From: Pirellulaceae bacterium
GTDB lineage: Bacteria; Planctomycetota; Planctomycetia; Pirellulales; Pirellulaceae
Assembly: GCA_018402565.1 (NCBI GenBank)
Contig: JAGYIQ010000007.1
Span: 186,001-250,000 of the forward strand
Direction: 5' to 3'
DNA: 64,000 nt
Shown: positions 51,944-62,041 of the stretch, one piece after another
Layout of the letters: each line of letters starts with the position of its first letter
Position numbering within the stretch: the first letter of the stretch is position 1
Notes under the pieces: generated by a model
Databases searched by the model: none
The model's input: the letters and a program-made list of their open reading frames with translations, nothing else
Told to the model about the DNA's origin: nothing
Made by a program: the position numbers and the translations under genes

Positions 51944-51983
51944 ATCGCTAACAGCTAATCGCTAACAGCTAATCGCTAACAGC
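51944..51983 (+). repeat. Short repeats ATCGCTAACAGCTA
   Basis: Almost three direct copies of the 14-mer ATCGCTAACAGCTA stand between the 84-bp array and the bL31 gene. They may be the end of the same repeat region or a small hairpin cluster. Confidence 0.7.
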
Positions 51984-51995
51984 GGGCTAAAACGA

Positions 51996-52253
51996 CTACT
52001 TCTTCTTGTAGCTCTCGCCGAAACGCTTGCGGAACTTCTCGACGCGGCCCATCGTGTCGACGAACTGTTGGCGACCGGTGTAGAATGGGTGCGAGGCCGA
52101 CGAGATGTCGACGTAGATGACTGGGTATTCGTTCCCGTCTTCCCACTTGAGGGTCTCTTTGGACGACATGGTCGATTGGGTTAGGATCGCAAAGTCGGCC
52201 GATTTGTCCTTGAAGATAACGGGTTGGTAACGCGGGTGAGTGTCGGACTTCAT
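51996..52253 (-). CDS. rpmE2: 50S ribosomal protein bL31, type B
   Basis: An 85-residue ribosomal protein. The core [20 protein letters not shown] and [20 protein letters not shown] match bL31. The zinc cysteines of the C+ form are absent, so it is the C-minus (type B) paralogue, which can replace the zinc form under zinc limitation. The C-terminus ends [11 protein letters not shown]. It is a single gene with divergent ABC genes upstream. Confidence 0.95.
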   Translation of the reverse strand: MKSDTHPRYQPVIFKDKSADFAILTQSTMSSKETLKWEDGNEYPVIYVDISSASHPFYTGRQQFVDTMGRVEKFRKRFGESYKKK

Positions 52254-52449
52254 CGGAGCACCTAACAGCGGTCGAATGGGGAAACTTCGGTCACGAACCG
52301 TCCGCGGGTTGGGCCTGAAGGGGGCTGGCCAGCACCGCGGCGGGCCGGGTAGTGTACCTGAGTTGAGGGTCGTTGGACAAGTGCCTTTTTTGCGGTTTTC
52401 CTGTCCTAGCTCCCTTTAGGTCGGTCAAACGCCGGTTTGGATCCAGTCG

Positions 52450-53274
52450 ATGTTGCAACAAAAACCAGCGGAAACGGGTGAATCGGCGGCGTTGGGGCTG
52501 CGAATTTGCAATTTGGACAAGTCGTTTCAGGCTCACGATCGCTGGGTGCACGCGGTGCAAGATGTGAGTTTTCAGGTGGCTCCGGGAGAGATTTTTGGCT
52601 TGCTGGGGGCCAACGGGGCCGGAAAAACCACCACTTTGCGGATGATTTTGGGGTTGATCCCAGCGGACAGCGGGTTCGCCGAGGTGCATGGTTTGCGATC
52701 GGACCAAGCTCCGGAACAGGTCAAGCAGCGGATCGGATTTGTCTCGGCCAACACCGGCCTGTATCCCTGGCTGACGGCCCGCGAGACGCTGCAATTCTTC
52801 GCTCAAATTTATGGGACCGCCCCCGAACAGGCCGCCGTGCGGCTGGAGGAATTGGCCCAGCAGCTCTCGATGCACGATTTCTTGGACCGCCGTTGTGGGG
52901 TTCTCAGTACGGGCCAGACGCAACGAGTGAATCTGGCCAAGGCCCTGATTCACGACCCGCCGGTCATGCTGTTGGACGAGCCCACGTTGGGCTTGGACGT
53001 TCTGGCCAGTCAGGTGGTGTTTGACTATTTGGATCTGTTGCGCCAGCGGCGCTGCGCGGTGATCCTCAGCACACACCGGTTGGAGCAGGCCCAACGGGTC
53101 TGCGATCGACTGGGGTTGCTGCACGAGGGGCGGATGCGGCTGAGTGGAACGTGGGCGGAGCTGGCGGAACAGACCGGCTGTCCGTCGCTGGTCGAGATCT
53201 TTTTGGGTTGGGGTGGGGCCTCGCTCAGCGGTGGGGCGGCACAATCGCTCGCCGCCGGGGATTGGGCCGACTAG
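52450..53274 (+). CDS. ABC transporter ATP-binding protein (NatA-like)
   Basis: A 274-residue ATPase. Walker A is GANGAGKTT (53-61), the signature is LSTGQTQRVNLAKAL, Walker B is VMLLDEPTLG and the switch His is in STHRLEQ. The first signature Ser-Gly (LSGGQ) is altered to LSTGQ, which is tolerated. It resembles NatA of the sodium exporter NatAB. It begins a two-gene unit: the ABC-2 permease fusion follows 16 bases later. The start ATG is at 52450; an in-frame start further in would remove little. Confidence 0.92.
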   Translation: MLQQKPAETGESAALGLRICNLDKSFQAHDRWVHAVQDVSFQVAPGEIFGLLGANGAGKTTTLRMILGLIPADSGFAEVHGLRSDQAPEQVKQRIGFVSANTGLYPWLTARETLQFFAQIYGTAPEQAAVRLEELAQQLSMHDFLDRRCGVLSTGQTQRVNLAKALIHDPPVMLLDEPTLGLDVLASQVVFDYLDLLRQRRCAVILSTHRLEQAQRVCDRLGLLHEGRMRLSGTWAELAEQTGCPSLVEIFLGWGGASLSGGAAQSLAAGDWAD

Positions 53275-53290
53275 GTACGAGGACTGTGCA

Positions 53291-56200
53291 TTGACGATCG
53301 ATGGATCTACCAAAAATGGACCGCCTGCCTTGCTTCGACGCTCCGGTTGGTGGGGGCGCTGGCGCCCGCTGGTGCTGAAGGAGCTGCGCGAGACGCTGCG
53401 TGATACTCGCACGATCGGTACTCTGTTTCTGATGCCGTTGCTGGTCTATCCGCTCTTGAGTATGTTGCTGCAAAATTTTATTCCACGCAACGAATCCTCC
53501 GACGAACTGGTAGGTTTCGAGATTGGGTTCGACTCGGAGAAGACGTTTTTCTTTCTCCGTGAGAAATTGATGCTGGCGGACGATTCGCTGCGGAAGGAGG
53601 AGGCACAGTTTCTGGCGAAAAGAGCTCGCGCCGCTGCTGGCAGCGAGGATGCGGAACAGCCCACGAGTGACGCCATTGGCCGGGATCTGAAGGAATTGGA
53701 GCGGTGGGAGCCCGATCGTATCAGTTTGGATCGTCACCATTGGCCGATCCTCGACGGCCCCGCCCCCTACGAGGAACTGGTCCGCGATGGGGTGTTCGAC
53801 GTCTTGCTGCGAATGCGGCCGAACGAATCGTCCGATGAGGATGCTGAGCCATGGCTGGAGTTGATTTACGATCCATCCCGCGAGTTCTCCAGAGCGGCGG
53901 CGAAGTTTGTTGCTCTGCGTCTGGAACGCTACGACTTGATGCAGGCCACAACCCAATTGGCTCGCAATCGCCAAGCCGCCGGATCCCGAGTGTCTCGGTT
54001 GCCGGTGGCTGTGACTCCGGCGGAGTCCTCGATGGTCAGTTTTGCGACATTGATACCGTTGATCCTGATCATGATGACGATCACCGGAGCCGTTTATCCC
54101 GCGATCGACTTGACCGCTGGGGAACGCGAACGCGGGACGCTGGAGTCCCTCATGGCATCGCCAGTCCCCAGGGTCGGAATCTTGGCCGCCAAGTACGTGG
54201 CGGTGTGGGTGGTCGCGATGTTGACTGCCTCACTCAATGTCATGTCCATGCTGGCGACCCTGTGGGTGCTGCGGTTGGATACGATGTTTTTGGGAGAGGG
54301 TGGGATCTCGCTGCTGGTCGTGGTGCAGATTTTTGGATTGCTGGCTCTTTTTGCCTTGTTCTTCGCGGCTATTCTGCTGGTGATCACCAGCGCGGCGCGG
54401 TCGTTTAAGGAAGCCCAGGCCTATTTGATTCCGCTAATGATGGTCAGCTTGACGCCGGGGGCGCTGGCTTTGATGCCTGACCTGAAAGCCGAATTGTGGT
54501 TGGCTTTTGTGCCGATGGTCAATCTGGTCCTGCTCTCGCGTGATGTGATGTTATCCGCAGTCAGTGCGGACTTTGCTTGGGTGGCGATTGTCTCCACGCT
54601 GCTCTACTCGGCCGCGGGATTGGGCCTAGCCGCCCAAGTCTTCGGTTCCGACGCGGTGCTGTACGGCAGTCAGGGCAGTTGGCGGGAACTGTGGCAGCGA
54701 CCGCGGGGGCAACGCGTCCCCAGCCCAGCGTTTGCGCTGTTGCTGCTGGCTTTGATGTTCCCGCTGCAGTTTCTCATGCTGGGCGTGCTGGGGCGTCTAC
54801 AGGAGCAGGCGACGGCCGCAACCATGGTCGGGGCGATCATGGCGATGACCGCGTTGCTGTTCTTGGGACTTCCGCTGCTGGCGGTTTTGGCACGCGGTTT
54901 TGCGGTATTTCCGACATTTTCTTTGAATGTTGCGAAACCGGCGCACTGGATCGCGGGTGGCTTGTTGGGCTTGGCCCTCTGGCCGTGGGTGGGGTTGTCA
55001 CTCTGGGGATTGGGGCAACTGCGATCCTGGCTGTGGGGGACGGAAGCCAGCGGTTGGTCCGAACAGGTCGTGCAATTGGCCTATCAACAACTCAGCGGCT
55101 GGGCCGATTTGCCGCAGTGGTTCTTGGTGCTCGGCCTGGCCATCGTGCCGGCGGTCAGCGAGGAGTTGTTTTTTCGCGGTTTGTTGCTGCAGAGTCTCCG
55201 CCGCAGTCGTGCCGATTGGGTGGCTGTGGTGATCAGCGGCCTGGCATTCGGCTTGTTTCACTTTCTGGTCGAGAGCTCGGTCGCTCCGCTGCGGTTTCTG
55301 GTGACTTCCGCGATGGGCATGGTCCTGGGGTGGGTGTGCCTGCGAAGCGGCAGCGTCCTGCCGGCCATGTTGCTGCACGCGGTCAACAATGCCATTCTGA
55401 CCAGCCTGGCGTTGTCGCGTGAGCAGTGGCAGGAAGCGCCACCATCGAGCGGGCTGGTGGTCGCAGTGCTGATCGGCTGCACACTCGCAGGGGTCTTGGG
55501 AGTGTGGCTGTTGAGTCGGCGTCCTCGGGCCATTCCACCACTCGCGATCAATTCGCTGGCGTTGTGGGCGGTGCTCGCGTCGGGCTACTGCGGGCTCTGG
55601 TCGACCGATGTCTGGGCCAGCCCGATGGGGAGCCGGCCTCGATCGAGTCTCCTGGACTCGGATCGCATTCAGGACGAGTCTGACGAGAACCCGCTGCCAC
55701 GGGTCGCTGACGGATGGCAGATTCGCCGATTGGCCGGGCCGGAACAGGTCCACGATGTGCATTGTTTAGCGGTCGGACCTCAAGACGAGTTGTTTATCGC
55801 CGGTCCCGGATACGTTGCTCAACTCGCGGGCCTCGGTGTGGATGGACAGTCGGTCCGGCTCCAGCCGCTCGCCTTTCAGCCCAAGCAGGCTCCGCAAGGG
55901 TTGTGGGTGGAAGCAGACGCCGTATGGGTGGTCGTCGATCGAGGGATCTGGCGAGTCCCTCGTCAGGGGCCCGCGCCGACCGAGCCTTGGCTCGCGCTGC
56001 CCAAGACCGGTGGGGAACATGATTTTCATGCCATTCGCCGCGGCCCCGACGGGGATTTGTATTTCTTGGCCGGCAATTACGCGGGTATCGATCGTCAGTT
56101 TGTGACCTCTGCCCAGCCGATTTCGCAGCCGCGTCACGGTGTGCTGGGGCGCATCAGCCCCAACGGCCAGCGCCGCCAGGTCTTGGTCCATGGCATGCGG

Positions 56201-58822
56201 AATGCCTATGGATTTGACTTTGGATTGGACGAATCTTTCCTCATCTATGATAGTGATGACGAACGCGATGCGGGGCTACCGTGGTACCAACCGACAACGC
56301 TGCTTTCGGCCACCGAGGGCACCGATGTGGGGTGGGTCAGCCGTTGCTACAAACATCCCGTCGGTACTATTGGTGGACCGCGAGTGTTGGCCGAGACCGG
56401 ACGCGGCTCACCAACCGGAGTTGCCTGCCAGAAGACCGCCGCCTGGGGGCCCGCTTGGTTCGGAGCCGTCGCGGCGGCCGACTGGACCTTTGGCCGCGTC
56501 TACTTGCAGCCTCTGGTCCCGGACGGCGAGACGACTCCGCCGATCGTGTTGGTCGAGAGCCGGGATCAAGTGGCGTTTGCCCCCACCAGCCTGGCACTCG
56601 ATTCTCGCGGCCGACTGTTGATTGCAACGGGTGGAAGAGATACCGCCGGCGCTATCTACCTGGTTGAACGAACGCCGGCGGGAGATACCGAGACGGACGC
56701 TGCTCAGGCCTCGGCCCTGGAATCGTTGGCCAGCTGGTTCCGCCGGGCGTCCGCCCCCAGTGTCGGCCCGGCGCACGCCGACTCCAACGCCGCAATTGCC
56801 GAGACGCAGTCGGCAGGGGCTGCCGACGAGCCAGAGGCACGCGGTTATCCCGCTTGGCCCAGTCCAACGGGAGCGAGGGACCAATGGCAACGCCTGCAAG
56901 CAAAGTCCCAGGAACTGGAGCGGCTCTTGAGCATCTTGGGCACTGACGAAGTGGCCCGTCGATCTGTTCCCGCCTGGCGTTTGGCCGGACGCCGCGTGTT
57001 GCTGCGCCGCTGGATTCCACATCACATTCATGACAAAACGCTCCACGCGACAGCGGCAGCCGATTTCGAACTGTGGCTGAAGGCGATTCGCGATTGGGAG
57101 GCTCGCCTGTTACCCGACGCATTCGTCTGGTTGAACCCCGATCGGGCAACCTACAACCTTGCGGGGAATGGGCCGTCAAACCAGACTTCAAATTCAACTC
57201 AGCCGCAGGATATCGTCGCAGCCTTGGCCCCCGATCGTCGGCTGGTGTTGCCGCTCGCGAATCTGCCATCCGAGCGGCTCTTGAAAACTTGGGCACCGGC
57301 CGACAACTTGGCACCTGTGCCCAGCGAACTGGAACGCCATGTCGCCATTTGGTCGGCCGCCGCTCTAGCCCATCGCGCCGAGCCGATTGAATTATCCCCC
57401 AAACAATTCCAGCAATTGGCGGAACTGTTCACCAGTGAGCTAAATTCGGCCAGCAGCGCTCAAGCGACCGTGCTCCAGTGGACGGATTGGCTGCTGATCT
57501 GGCGTTGGGCACTGCGATCACCGATCCCATCCGATGGCACAACGGGACCCTGGGACTTCATGCAAACACAGGTTCCTCGCGATCAAGCCTTGTCCCCTGA
57601 CGCCAGGGCATTGATCGCGACCGCCTGGAAACAGGCCTGGAAACAGGCCTGGAAACAAGTCCGGGAGCTGCCGCCACTCGCCTTAGCTGAATCGCCGGAC
57701 TCGCCAACGAGGTCAACTCCGCCCACGGCAACTCCTGTGACAACCGCTGAAACACTGCGTCGCTGGCTCGAGCTGCAACTGCTGCTGGGGATTGCACCGG
57801 AAACCCTGCCGTCTCGCTGGTTGCATTGGCAAGAGATCACAGCGGAACCCGCGGAAGACTGGCATCCCATCCCGAGGACTTGGTCCATGGTGCTGTTGTC
57901 AGCCATGCCCCAGCCGTGGCCCGATCAGGCCCGAGCGGTTGCCGCGGACTACCTGCTCCATGTCGATCGCCAACAGGCTCGCTGGAAAATCACAACCGAT
58001 CGCAATTGGCAACAACGATTTCAGGACCTGAGCAAGCTGCTGTGCCTGGATAATCCTCAACTCACGCGGCGGCTGGTCGAATCCAATCAATGGCAGCGTC
58101 CGGGACAGATACCGGTGCTAGCAAACCTATCGGCCGCCGAGCAGCGTTTGGCCGTTGGGAAGCTGGCGGAGCATTGGGGTGCTTGGGATCCCGTTGAGAT
58201 TGACTCGGCTCAGTTGGACGAACTCTACGACCTGGCCCAACGCTGGGGTCTGGCGGGCAAACTCAATAGAGAAGAGGTGGCCTTCCAGCAGTCCGTGCTC
58301 CAATGGACCCTGGACTCCAAGCGTATTCAGGAGGAACGCTTTGCAATCCCGGGCAGGCGGTTGGATGAGACTGAGGCGACCGCTCTGCTAGCAAAGCTGA
58401 CGAGCGAAGTGGATTGGGAAGCGGGTGACGCCGAGCGTGGGGGGCTGGTGTACCAGCGTCACAATTGCCAGTTGTGTCATGGTCGCAACGGGCGTCTGGG
58501 GCCGGCGTTGTCGGGTGTGACACGTCGTTTTTCCCGAGAGCAGATCGTGGGGATTATTTTGCAGCCGGACTCACGCGTTTCAGATCGTTACCGCCCACTG
58601 CTGGTGCAGCGGACCGATGGCACGCAGCTGGTGGGGCGCCCAATCTATGACAGCACCGATGGTTTGATTCTCGAGGATGCTGAGGGGAAAGTGTGGCAAT
58701 TGAGTCGGGCTGATATCGAATGGAGTCGACCGGGAAACCGTTCATTAATGCCCACTGGCCTGATGCAGCAGGCCACGTTTGAAGATTGGGCCGACTTATG
58801 GGCATTCTTGTCCGAGCAGTGA
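53291..58822 (+). CDS. Three-part fusion: ABC-2 permease, CPBP intramembrane protease, periplasmic propeller-cytochrome c
   Basis: One 1843-residue reading frame from TTG 53291. Residues 1-480 form a NatB-like ABC-2 permease: LVLKELRETLRDTRTIG, then TM1 about 48-66, a large extracytoplasmic loop, and a membrane core with GERERGTLESLMASPV. Residues ~480-760 hold further helices and a CPBP/CAAX protease with EELFFRG (Glu624, Glu625, Arg629), FGLFH and LLHAVNN. After a hydrophobic, signal-like segment (LALWAVLASGYCGLWS, about 755-775) comes a beta-propeller (RNAYGFDFGLDESF, ERDAGLPWYQP), a helical region and a terminal c-type cytochrome domain with CQLCH (Cys1726, Cys1729, His1730). Permease-CPBP fusions are known in Planctomycetota; the added haem protein is unusual. 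No stop codon or frameshift was seen at the junction. Confidence 0.85.
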   Translation: MTIDGSTKNGPPALLRRSGWWGRWRPLVLKELRETLRDTRTIGTLFLMPLLVYPLLSMLLQNFIPRNESSDELVGFEIGFDSEKTFFFLREKLMLADDSLRKEEAQFLAKRARAAAGSEDAEQPTSDAIGRDLKELERWEPDRISLDRHHWPILDGPAPYEELVRDGVFDVLLRMRPNESSDEDAEPWLELIYDPSREFSRAAAKFVALRLERYDLMQATTQLARNRQAAGSRVSRLPVAVTPAESSMVSFATLIPLILIMMTITGAVYPAIDLTAGERERGTLESLMASPVPRVGILAAKYVAVWVVAMLTASLNVMSMLATLWVLRLDTMFLGEGGISLLVVVQIFGLLALFALFFAAILLVITSAARSFKEAQAYLIPLMMVSLTPGALALMPDLKAELWLAFVPMVNLVLLSRDVMLSAVSADFAWVAIVSTLLYSAAGLGLAAQVFGSDAVLYGSQGSWRELWQRPRGQRVPSPAFALLLLALMFPLQFLMLGVLGRLQEQATAATMVGAIMAMTALLFLGLPLLAVLARGFAVFPTFSLNVAKPAHWIAGGLLGLALWPWVGLSLWGLGQLRSWLWGTEASGWSEQVVQLAYQQLSGWADLPQWFLVLGLAIVPAVSEELFFRGLLLQSLRRSRADWVAVVISGLAFGLFHFLVESSVAPLRFLVTSAMGMVLGWVCLRSGSVLPAMLLHAVNNAILTSLALSREQWQEAPPSSGLVVAVLIGCTLAGVLGVWLLSRRPRAIPPLAINSLALWAVLASGYCGLWSTDVWASPMGSRPRSSLLDSDRIQDESDENPLPRVADGWQIRRLAGPEQVHDVHCLAVGPQDELFIAGPGYVAQLAGLGVDGQSVRLQPLAFQPKQAPQGLWVEADAVWVVVDRGIWRVPRQGPAPTEPWLALPKTGGEHDFHAIRRGPDGDLYFLAGNYAGIDRQFVTSAQPISQPRHGVLGRISPNGQRRQVLVHGMRNAYGFDFGLDESFLIYDSDDERDAGLPWYQPTTLLSATEGTDVGWVSRCYKHPVGTIGGPRVLAETGRGSPTGVACQKTAAWGPAWFGAVAAADWTFGRVYLQPLVPDGETTPPIVLVESRDQVAFAPTSLALDSRGRLLIATGGRDTAGAIYLVERTPAGDTETDAAQASALESLASWFRRASAPSVGPAHADSNAAIAETQSAGAADEPEARGYPAWPSPTGARDQWQRLQAKSQELERLLSILGTDEVARRSVPAWRLAGRRVLLRRWIPHHIHDKTLHATAAADFELWLKAIRDWEARLLPDAFVWLNPDRATYNLAGNGPSNQTSNSTQPQDIVAALAPDRRLVLPLANLPSERLLKTWAPADNLAPVPSELERHVAIWSAAALAHRAEPIELSPKQFQQLAELFTSELNSASSAQATVLQWTDWLLIWRWALRSPIPSDGTTGPWDFMQTQVPRDQALSPDARALIATAWKQAWKQAWKQVRELPPLALAESPDSPTRSTPPTATPVTTAETLRRWLELQLLLGIAPETLPSRWLHWQEITAEPAEDWHPIPRTWSMVLLSAMPQPWPDQARAVAADYLLHVDRQQARWKITTDRNWQQRFQDLSKLLCLDNPQLTRRLVESNQWQRPGQIPVLANLSAAEQRLAVGKLAEHWGAWDPVEIDSAQLDELYDLAQRWGLAGKLNREEVAFQQSVLQWTLDSKRIQEERFAIPGRRLDETEATALLAKLTSEVDWEAGDAERGGLVYQRHNCQLCHGRNGRLGPALSGVTRRFSREQIVGIILQPDSRVSDRYRPLLVQRTDGTQLVGRPIYDSTDGLILEDAEGKVWQLSRADIEWSRPGNRSLMPTGLMQQATFEDWADLWAFLSEQ

Positions 58823-59017
58823 AGACAGAAAAACTGTAGCGATTGTTTCAAGTTTAGCGATTGTGCCGCCGATCCATCCTGTTGAAGCCAGATCTTCGGT
58901 CTGGCGGCACGTTGGAAGCGTGCCTTACCCGGGGGGGTAACTCAACTGCTAATTGTGGAACGTCGACTCGAGTGCTAGCGTTGGCACAGAGAGTGGGCGT
59001 CCAGCGGCTTAGCAAGG

Positions 59018-61453
59018 ATGCACCGAGCCATGCGTTGGTATTCGCACCCCCACTGGTATGTAATCCTGCTGACGGCGATTCTGTTCGCCGGCTGTAACCC
59101 TCGGCAACCGATCTATCGCCGCGGTGGCAACGAGTTGGCTCATTATTTGGATCGGGCCACGGATCTAGAGTTTCCAGATGTGGACATCAATCCATTGCCT
59201 GAGGTGACTCAGGCTCACGAGCCATTGACGATCCAGAACAACCAGTACCAGAGTTTCTGGGATCTATCGCTGGAAGAGGCCATCGCGACTTCTTTGCTCA
59301 ACAACAAGTTGATTCGCGGCTACGGCACGCCGGGTTTGCAGGAGAACCGCGTGGCTCCGGGCGTGGACAATCTGATCAACGGTATCAATCAAGCGGGCAC
59401 CATGTACAATGCCGCCATTCGCGAGACGGAGCCGGGCATCATCGGCACGCCAGGGCAGATCAACCCGGCGGGCAACATTCCCACGAACACGGCCTTGGAT
59501 GTGAATCAAGGCGTCGAGGCGGCTCTGGCCGAGTTCGATGCCCAGCTGACTTCGGCGATCAATTGGGAGCGTCTGGATCGGCCGCGAAATACGATCTTGG
59601 ACTCCAATAACAATATCTTCAATCAGGATCAGGTGAATTTCCAGGTCGAGCTGGCCAAAAAGGCCGCCACGGGAACACAGTTCTTCTTGCGAAACGTCAC
59701 TGGTTACACCACGAACAACTTGCCCAACACGCTGCAGGCCTTGCCTCGCTTTTACTCGACATCGTTGGAGGCGGAGTTCCGTCAGCCGTTGATGCGAGGT
59801 CGCGGTGAGTTTATCAATCGGATGCCAGTGATTTTTGCTCGCATCAACACGGACCAGGAACTGGCCAATCTGGAAGGTCAGCTGCAAAATATGGTCATCA
59901 ATGTGGAGATCCGCTATTGGGATTTGTACGCGGCTTACCGCGGATTCCAGGCGGCCAAAGATGGTCGTGACGCAGCCTTTAGTACTTGGCAGGTGATCAA
60001 CGAGCGACTGAAGTTGGGTGATAGTTCGGTACCGGAAGAGGCACAGGCTCGTGAGCAGTTCTTCTTCTTTCGTGGCGAGATGGAACGAGCCTACGCCGCT
60101 CTGTTAGACGCCGAGAACAACTTGCGATTCTTGATGGGCATTGCCATGACCGACGGTCGCTTGATCCGACCGGCCGACGAGCCGACCGAGGCGGCGGTGG
60201 TCTTCAATTGGTACGATGTCATGGACGAAGCTTTGAGCTTCCAGCCGAGTCTGCGACAAGAGCGTTGGGAATTGAAGAAGCGTGAGTTGGCCGTTGCTCA
60301 CGGCAAGAACGCTTTGCTGCCCAACCTCAATGTGACCGGTATGTATCGCTTGATCGGCTTGGGAGAGAATCTGGTCAGCGCCGATGGCACGGGGGTACGC
60401 TTCCCCAATTCCGGTTCGGAGGCTTGGGAAGACTTGACTTCCGGTGACTATCAAGAGGGTCGATTGGGGATCGAGTTTGGCATGCCAATCGGCTATCGCC
60501 GCGAACTGTCCAACGTCCGCAACGCTCAGTTGAAGTTGGCTCGTCAATTGGCACGGTTGGAGGACATGGAACTGGACGCCTCTCGTGAGTTGACTCAAGC
60601 CTTGCGAGCCTTGAACACCAACTATCGATTGGCACAGACGCATTTCAACCGCTGGGTCGCGGCCACAACCGAGGTCGAATCGGTATTGACCAGCTACAAA
60701 GAGGGCAACGTGCCTTTGGATACTGTCTTGGACGCCCAGCGTCGTCGAGCTCAGTCGCAAATCGCTTACTATCAACATCTGACCGAGTACAACAAGACGA
60801 TCGCGTTGGTCCATCGTCGCAAGGGCACGACCTTGGATTATTGTGGAGTCACCTTTGCAGAGGGGCCCTGGGTTGGCAAAGCCTACGTCGACGCTCAACA
60901 TCATGCTCGCCGACGGGCTGCCAGCCGCGAGATGAACTACGCCTTCACCCGTCCGGGTGTGGTCAGCCAAGGACCTCGTCCTACGGCACCTGCGGGGATG
61001 TCATCCGATTGGGTTGGCCAAGGTTACGAGGGTGTCACTGAAGACTTTATGCTGCCCATCGATGGTACGCCGGTGCTGCCGGACGATCAATGGATCGATG
61101 GTGGTTACATCGACACTCAGGGTCAGGCTTTGGAATTGGAGGAGTTCATCGACTGGGGGCACTCAACGGAGCAGGACTTCACGCAACGAACGCCAGCCGC
61201 TTCGATTGCCCCTGCCCCCCTGAGCTCGCGCGGGTCCGCCCAGGCTGGCTTTGCTCCGACCGCCCCTCGGCAGTCGCAGGGGGCCAATCGACGGGCCGAC
61301 GGCAACTACCCAGTCCAGCAGGTGTCGGCGATCGTAAGTGAAAATGGTGCTACCTCCGGTGTTTCTGCGCCGGCTCCCAGCAACACTTCCCGGTCGACCG
61401 GCCAGACCTACCGACCAACTCGTAAATCGGTGGCCCAAATCCGCGTCAACTAA
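59018..61453 (+). CDS. TolC-family outer-membrane efflux lipoprotein
   Basis: An 811-residue outer-membrane factor. The N-terminus is a lipobox (ILFAGC, Cys26). The TolC fold is seen as two long coiled-coil/barrel repeats, with LEEAIATSLLNN, EAEFRQPLMRGRGEF, DEALSFQPSLRQERWELKK and RELTQALRALNTNYRLAQ. It is longer than typical TolC because of a Pro/Ala/Gln-rich C-terminal tail (from about residue 650). It would form the exit duct of a tripartite exporter; no pump gene is adjacent, though the HlyD adaptor at 41873 is a possible distant partner. An unrelated small lipoprotein gene follows. Confidence 0.88.
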   Translation: MHRAMRWYSHPHWYVILLTAILFAGCNPRQPIYRRGGNELAHYLDRATDLEFPDVDINPLPEVTQAHEPLTIQNNQYQSFWDLSLEEAIATSLLNNKLIRGYGTPGLQENRVAPGVDNLINGINQAGTMYNAAIRETEPGIIGTPGQINPAGNIPTNTALDVNQGVEAALAEFDAQLTSAINWERLDRPRNTILDSNNNIFNQDQVNFQVELAKKAATGTQFFLRNVTGYTTNNLPNTLQALPRFYSTSLEAEFRQPLMRGRGEFINRMPVIFARINTDQELANLEGQLQNMVINVEIRYWDLYAAYRGFQAAKDGRDAAFSTWQVINERLKLGDSSVPEEAQAREQFFFFRGEMERAYAALLDAENNLRFLMGIAMTDGRLIRPADEPTEAAVVFNWYDVMDEALSFQPSLRQERWELKKRELAVAHGKNALLPNLNVTGMYRLIGLGENLVSADGTGVRFPNSGSEAWEDLTSGDYQEGRLGIEFGMPIGYRRELSNVRNAQLKLARQLARLEDMELDASRELTQALRALNTNYRLAQTHFNRWVAATTEVESVLTSYKEGNVPLDTVLDAQRRRAQSQIAYYQHLTEYNKTIALVHRRKGTTLDYCGVTFAEGPWVGKAYVDAQHHARRRAASREMNYAFTRPGVVSQGPRPTAPAGMSSDWVGQGYEGVTEDFMLPIDGTPVLPDDQWIDGGYIDTQGQALELEEFIDWGHSTEQDFTQRTPAASIAPAPLSSRGSAQAGFAPTAPRQSQGANRRADGNYPVQQVSAIVSENGATSGVSAPAPSNTSRSTGQTYRPTRKSVAQIRVN

Positions 61454-61531
61454 TTTCCATGTCACGGCTCGTTCGTAACTGCGAACGTGATGACCTCAGC
61501 CTGTCCCGCGCTTTGAAGCAGGAATTGTTCC

Positions 61532-62038
61532 ATGTCGACTCGAGTTCATAAACTTTGCCTGGCACTCGGTGGCCTGATGTTGTCCAGCGGCTGCGCCATG
61601 TGCTGCGGTCTCTACGATAACGATTACTTGGCGACCAGCGAATTGCTGCAGCGAACCGATCCCAGCCATGGGCGAGTGGGATCGGTGTTTTCTGATCCAC
61701 AGGCAGGAATCTCGACCGATTGGTCAGAGGGCATGGCACTGGCTGCCCCCGAAGCCCTGCCCACACCCCGCGAGGCATTGCCAGCAGGGGGATCGCCGGA
61801 ACTCACTGTCCCACAACAGCCCGCACTCGCTCCCGACCCTGCCGTCCCGGGCCCCACACGCGTGCCGACTCAAGGGGTCAGCGTCCGGGAGGACCTACAA
61901 TCCCGCCGACCGGCCCGCATGTCGAATCAAACCATCGGGAATATCCCACGAAAACTCACGTCGACACCCGGCATGCCGCTGCAATCGCCACCTCGATTCG
62001 ACCGGCAACCCATTCGCCAAGTCAGCGAGCGACGGTAG
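61532..62038 (+). CDS. Hypothetical small lipoprotein
   Basis: 168 residues with a short signal and lipobox (LMLSSGC, Cys21) followed by CAMCCG. The rest is a Pro/Ala/Gln-rich, probably disordered region ending RQPIRQVSERR. It lies 78 bases downstream of the TolC-family gene on the same strand and may be co-transcribed. No family was recognised. Confidence 0.6.
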   Translation: MSTRVHKLCLALGGLMLSSGCAMCCGLYDNDYLATSELLQRTDPSHGRVGSVFSDPQAGISTDWSEGMALAAPEALPTPREALPAGGSPELTVPQQPALAPDPAVPGPTRVPTQGVSVREDLQSRRPARMSNQTIGNIPRKLTSTPGMPLQSPPRFDRQPIRQVSERR

Positions 62039-62041
62039 AGC

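Noticed and set aside
51173-51958. 261-codon plus-strand frame overlapping the end of the S15 gene and running through the 84-bp repeats
   Set aside because: It is open only because the repeat unit is a multiple of three; it begins inside the peptidase gene in another frame and has no start context or family resemblance.
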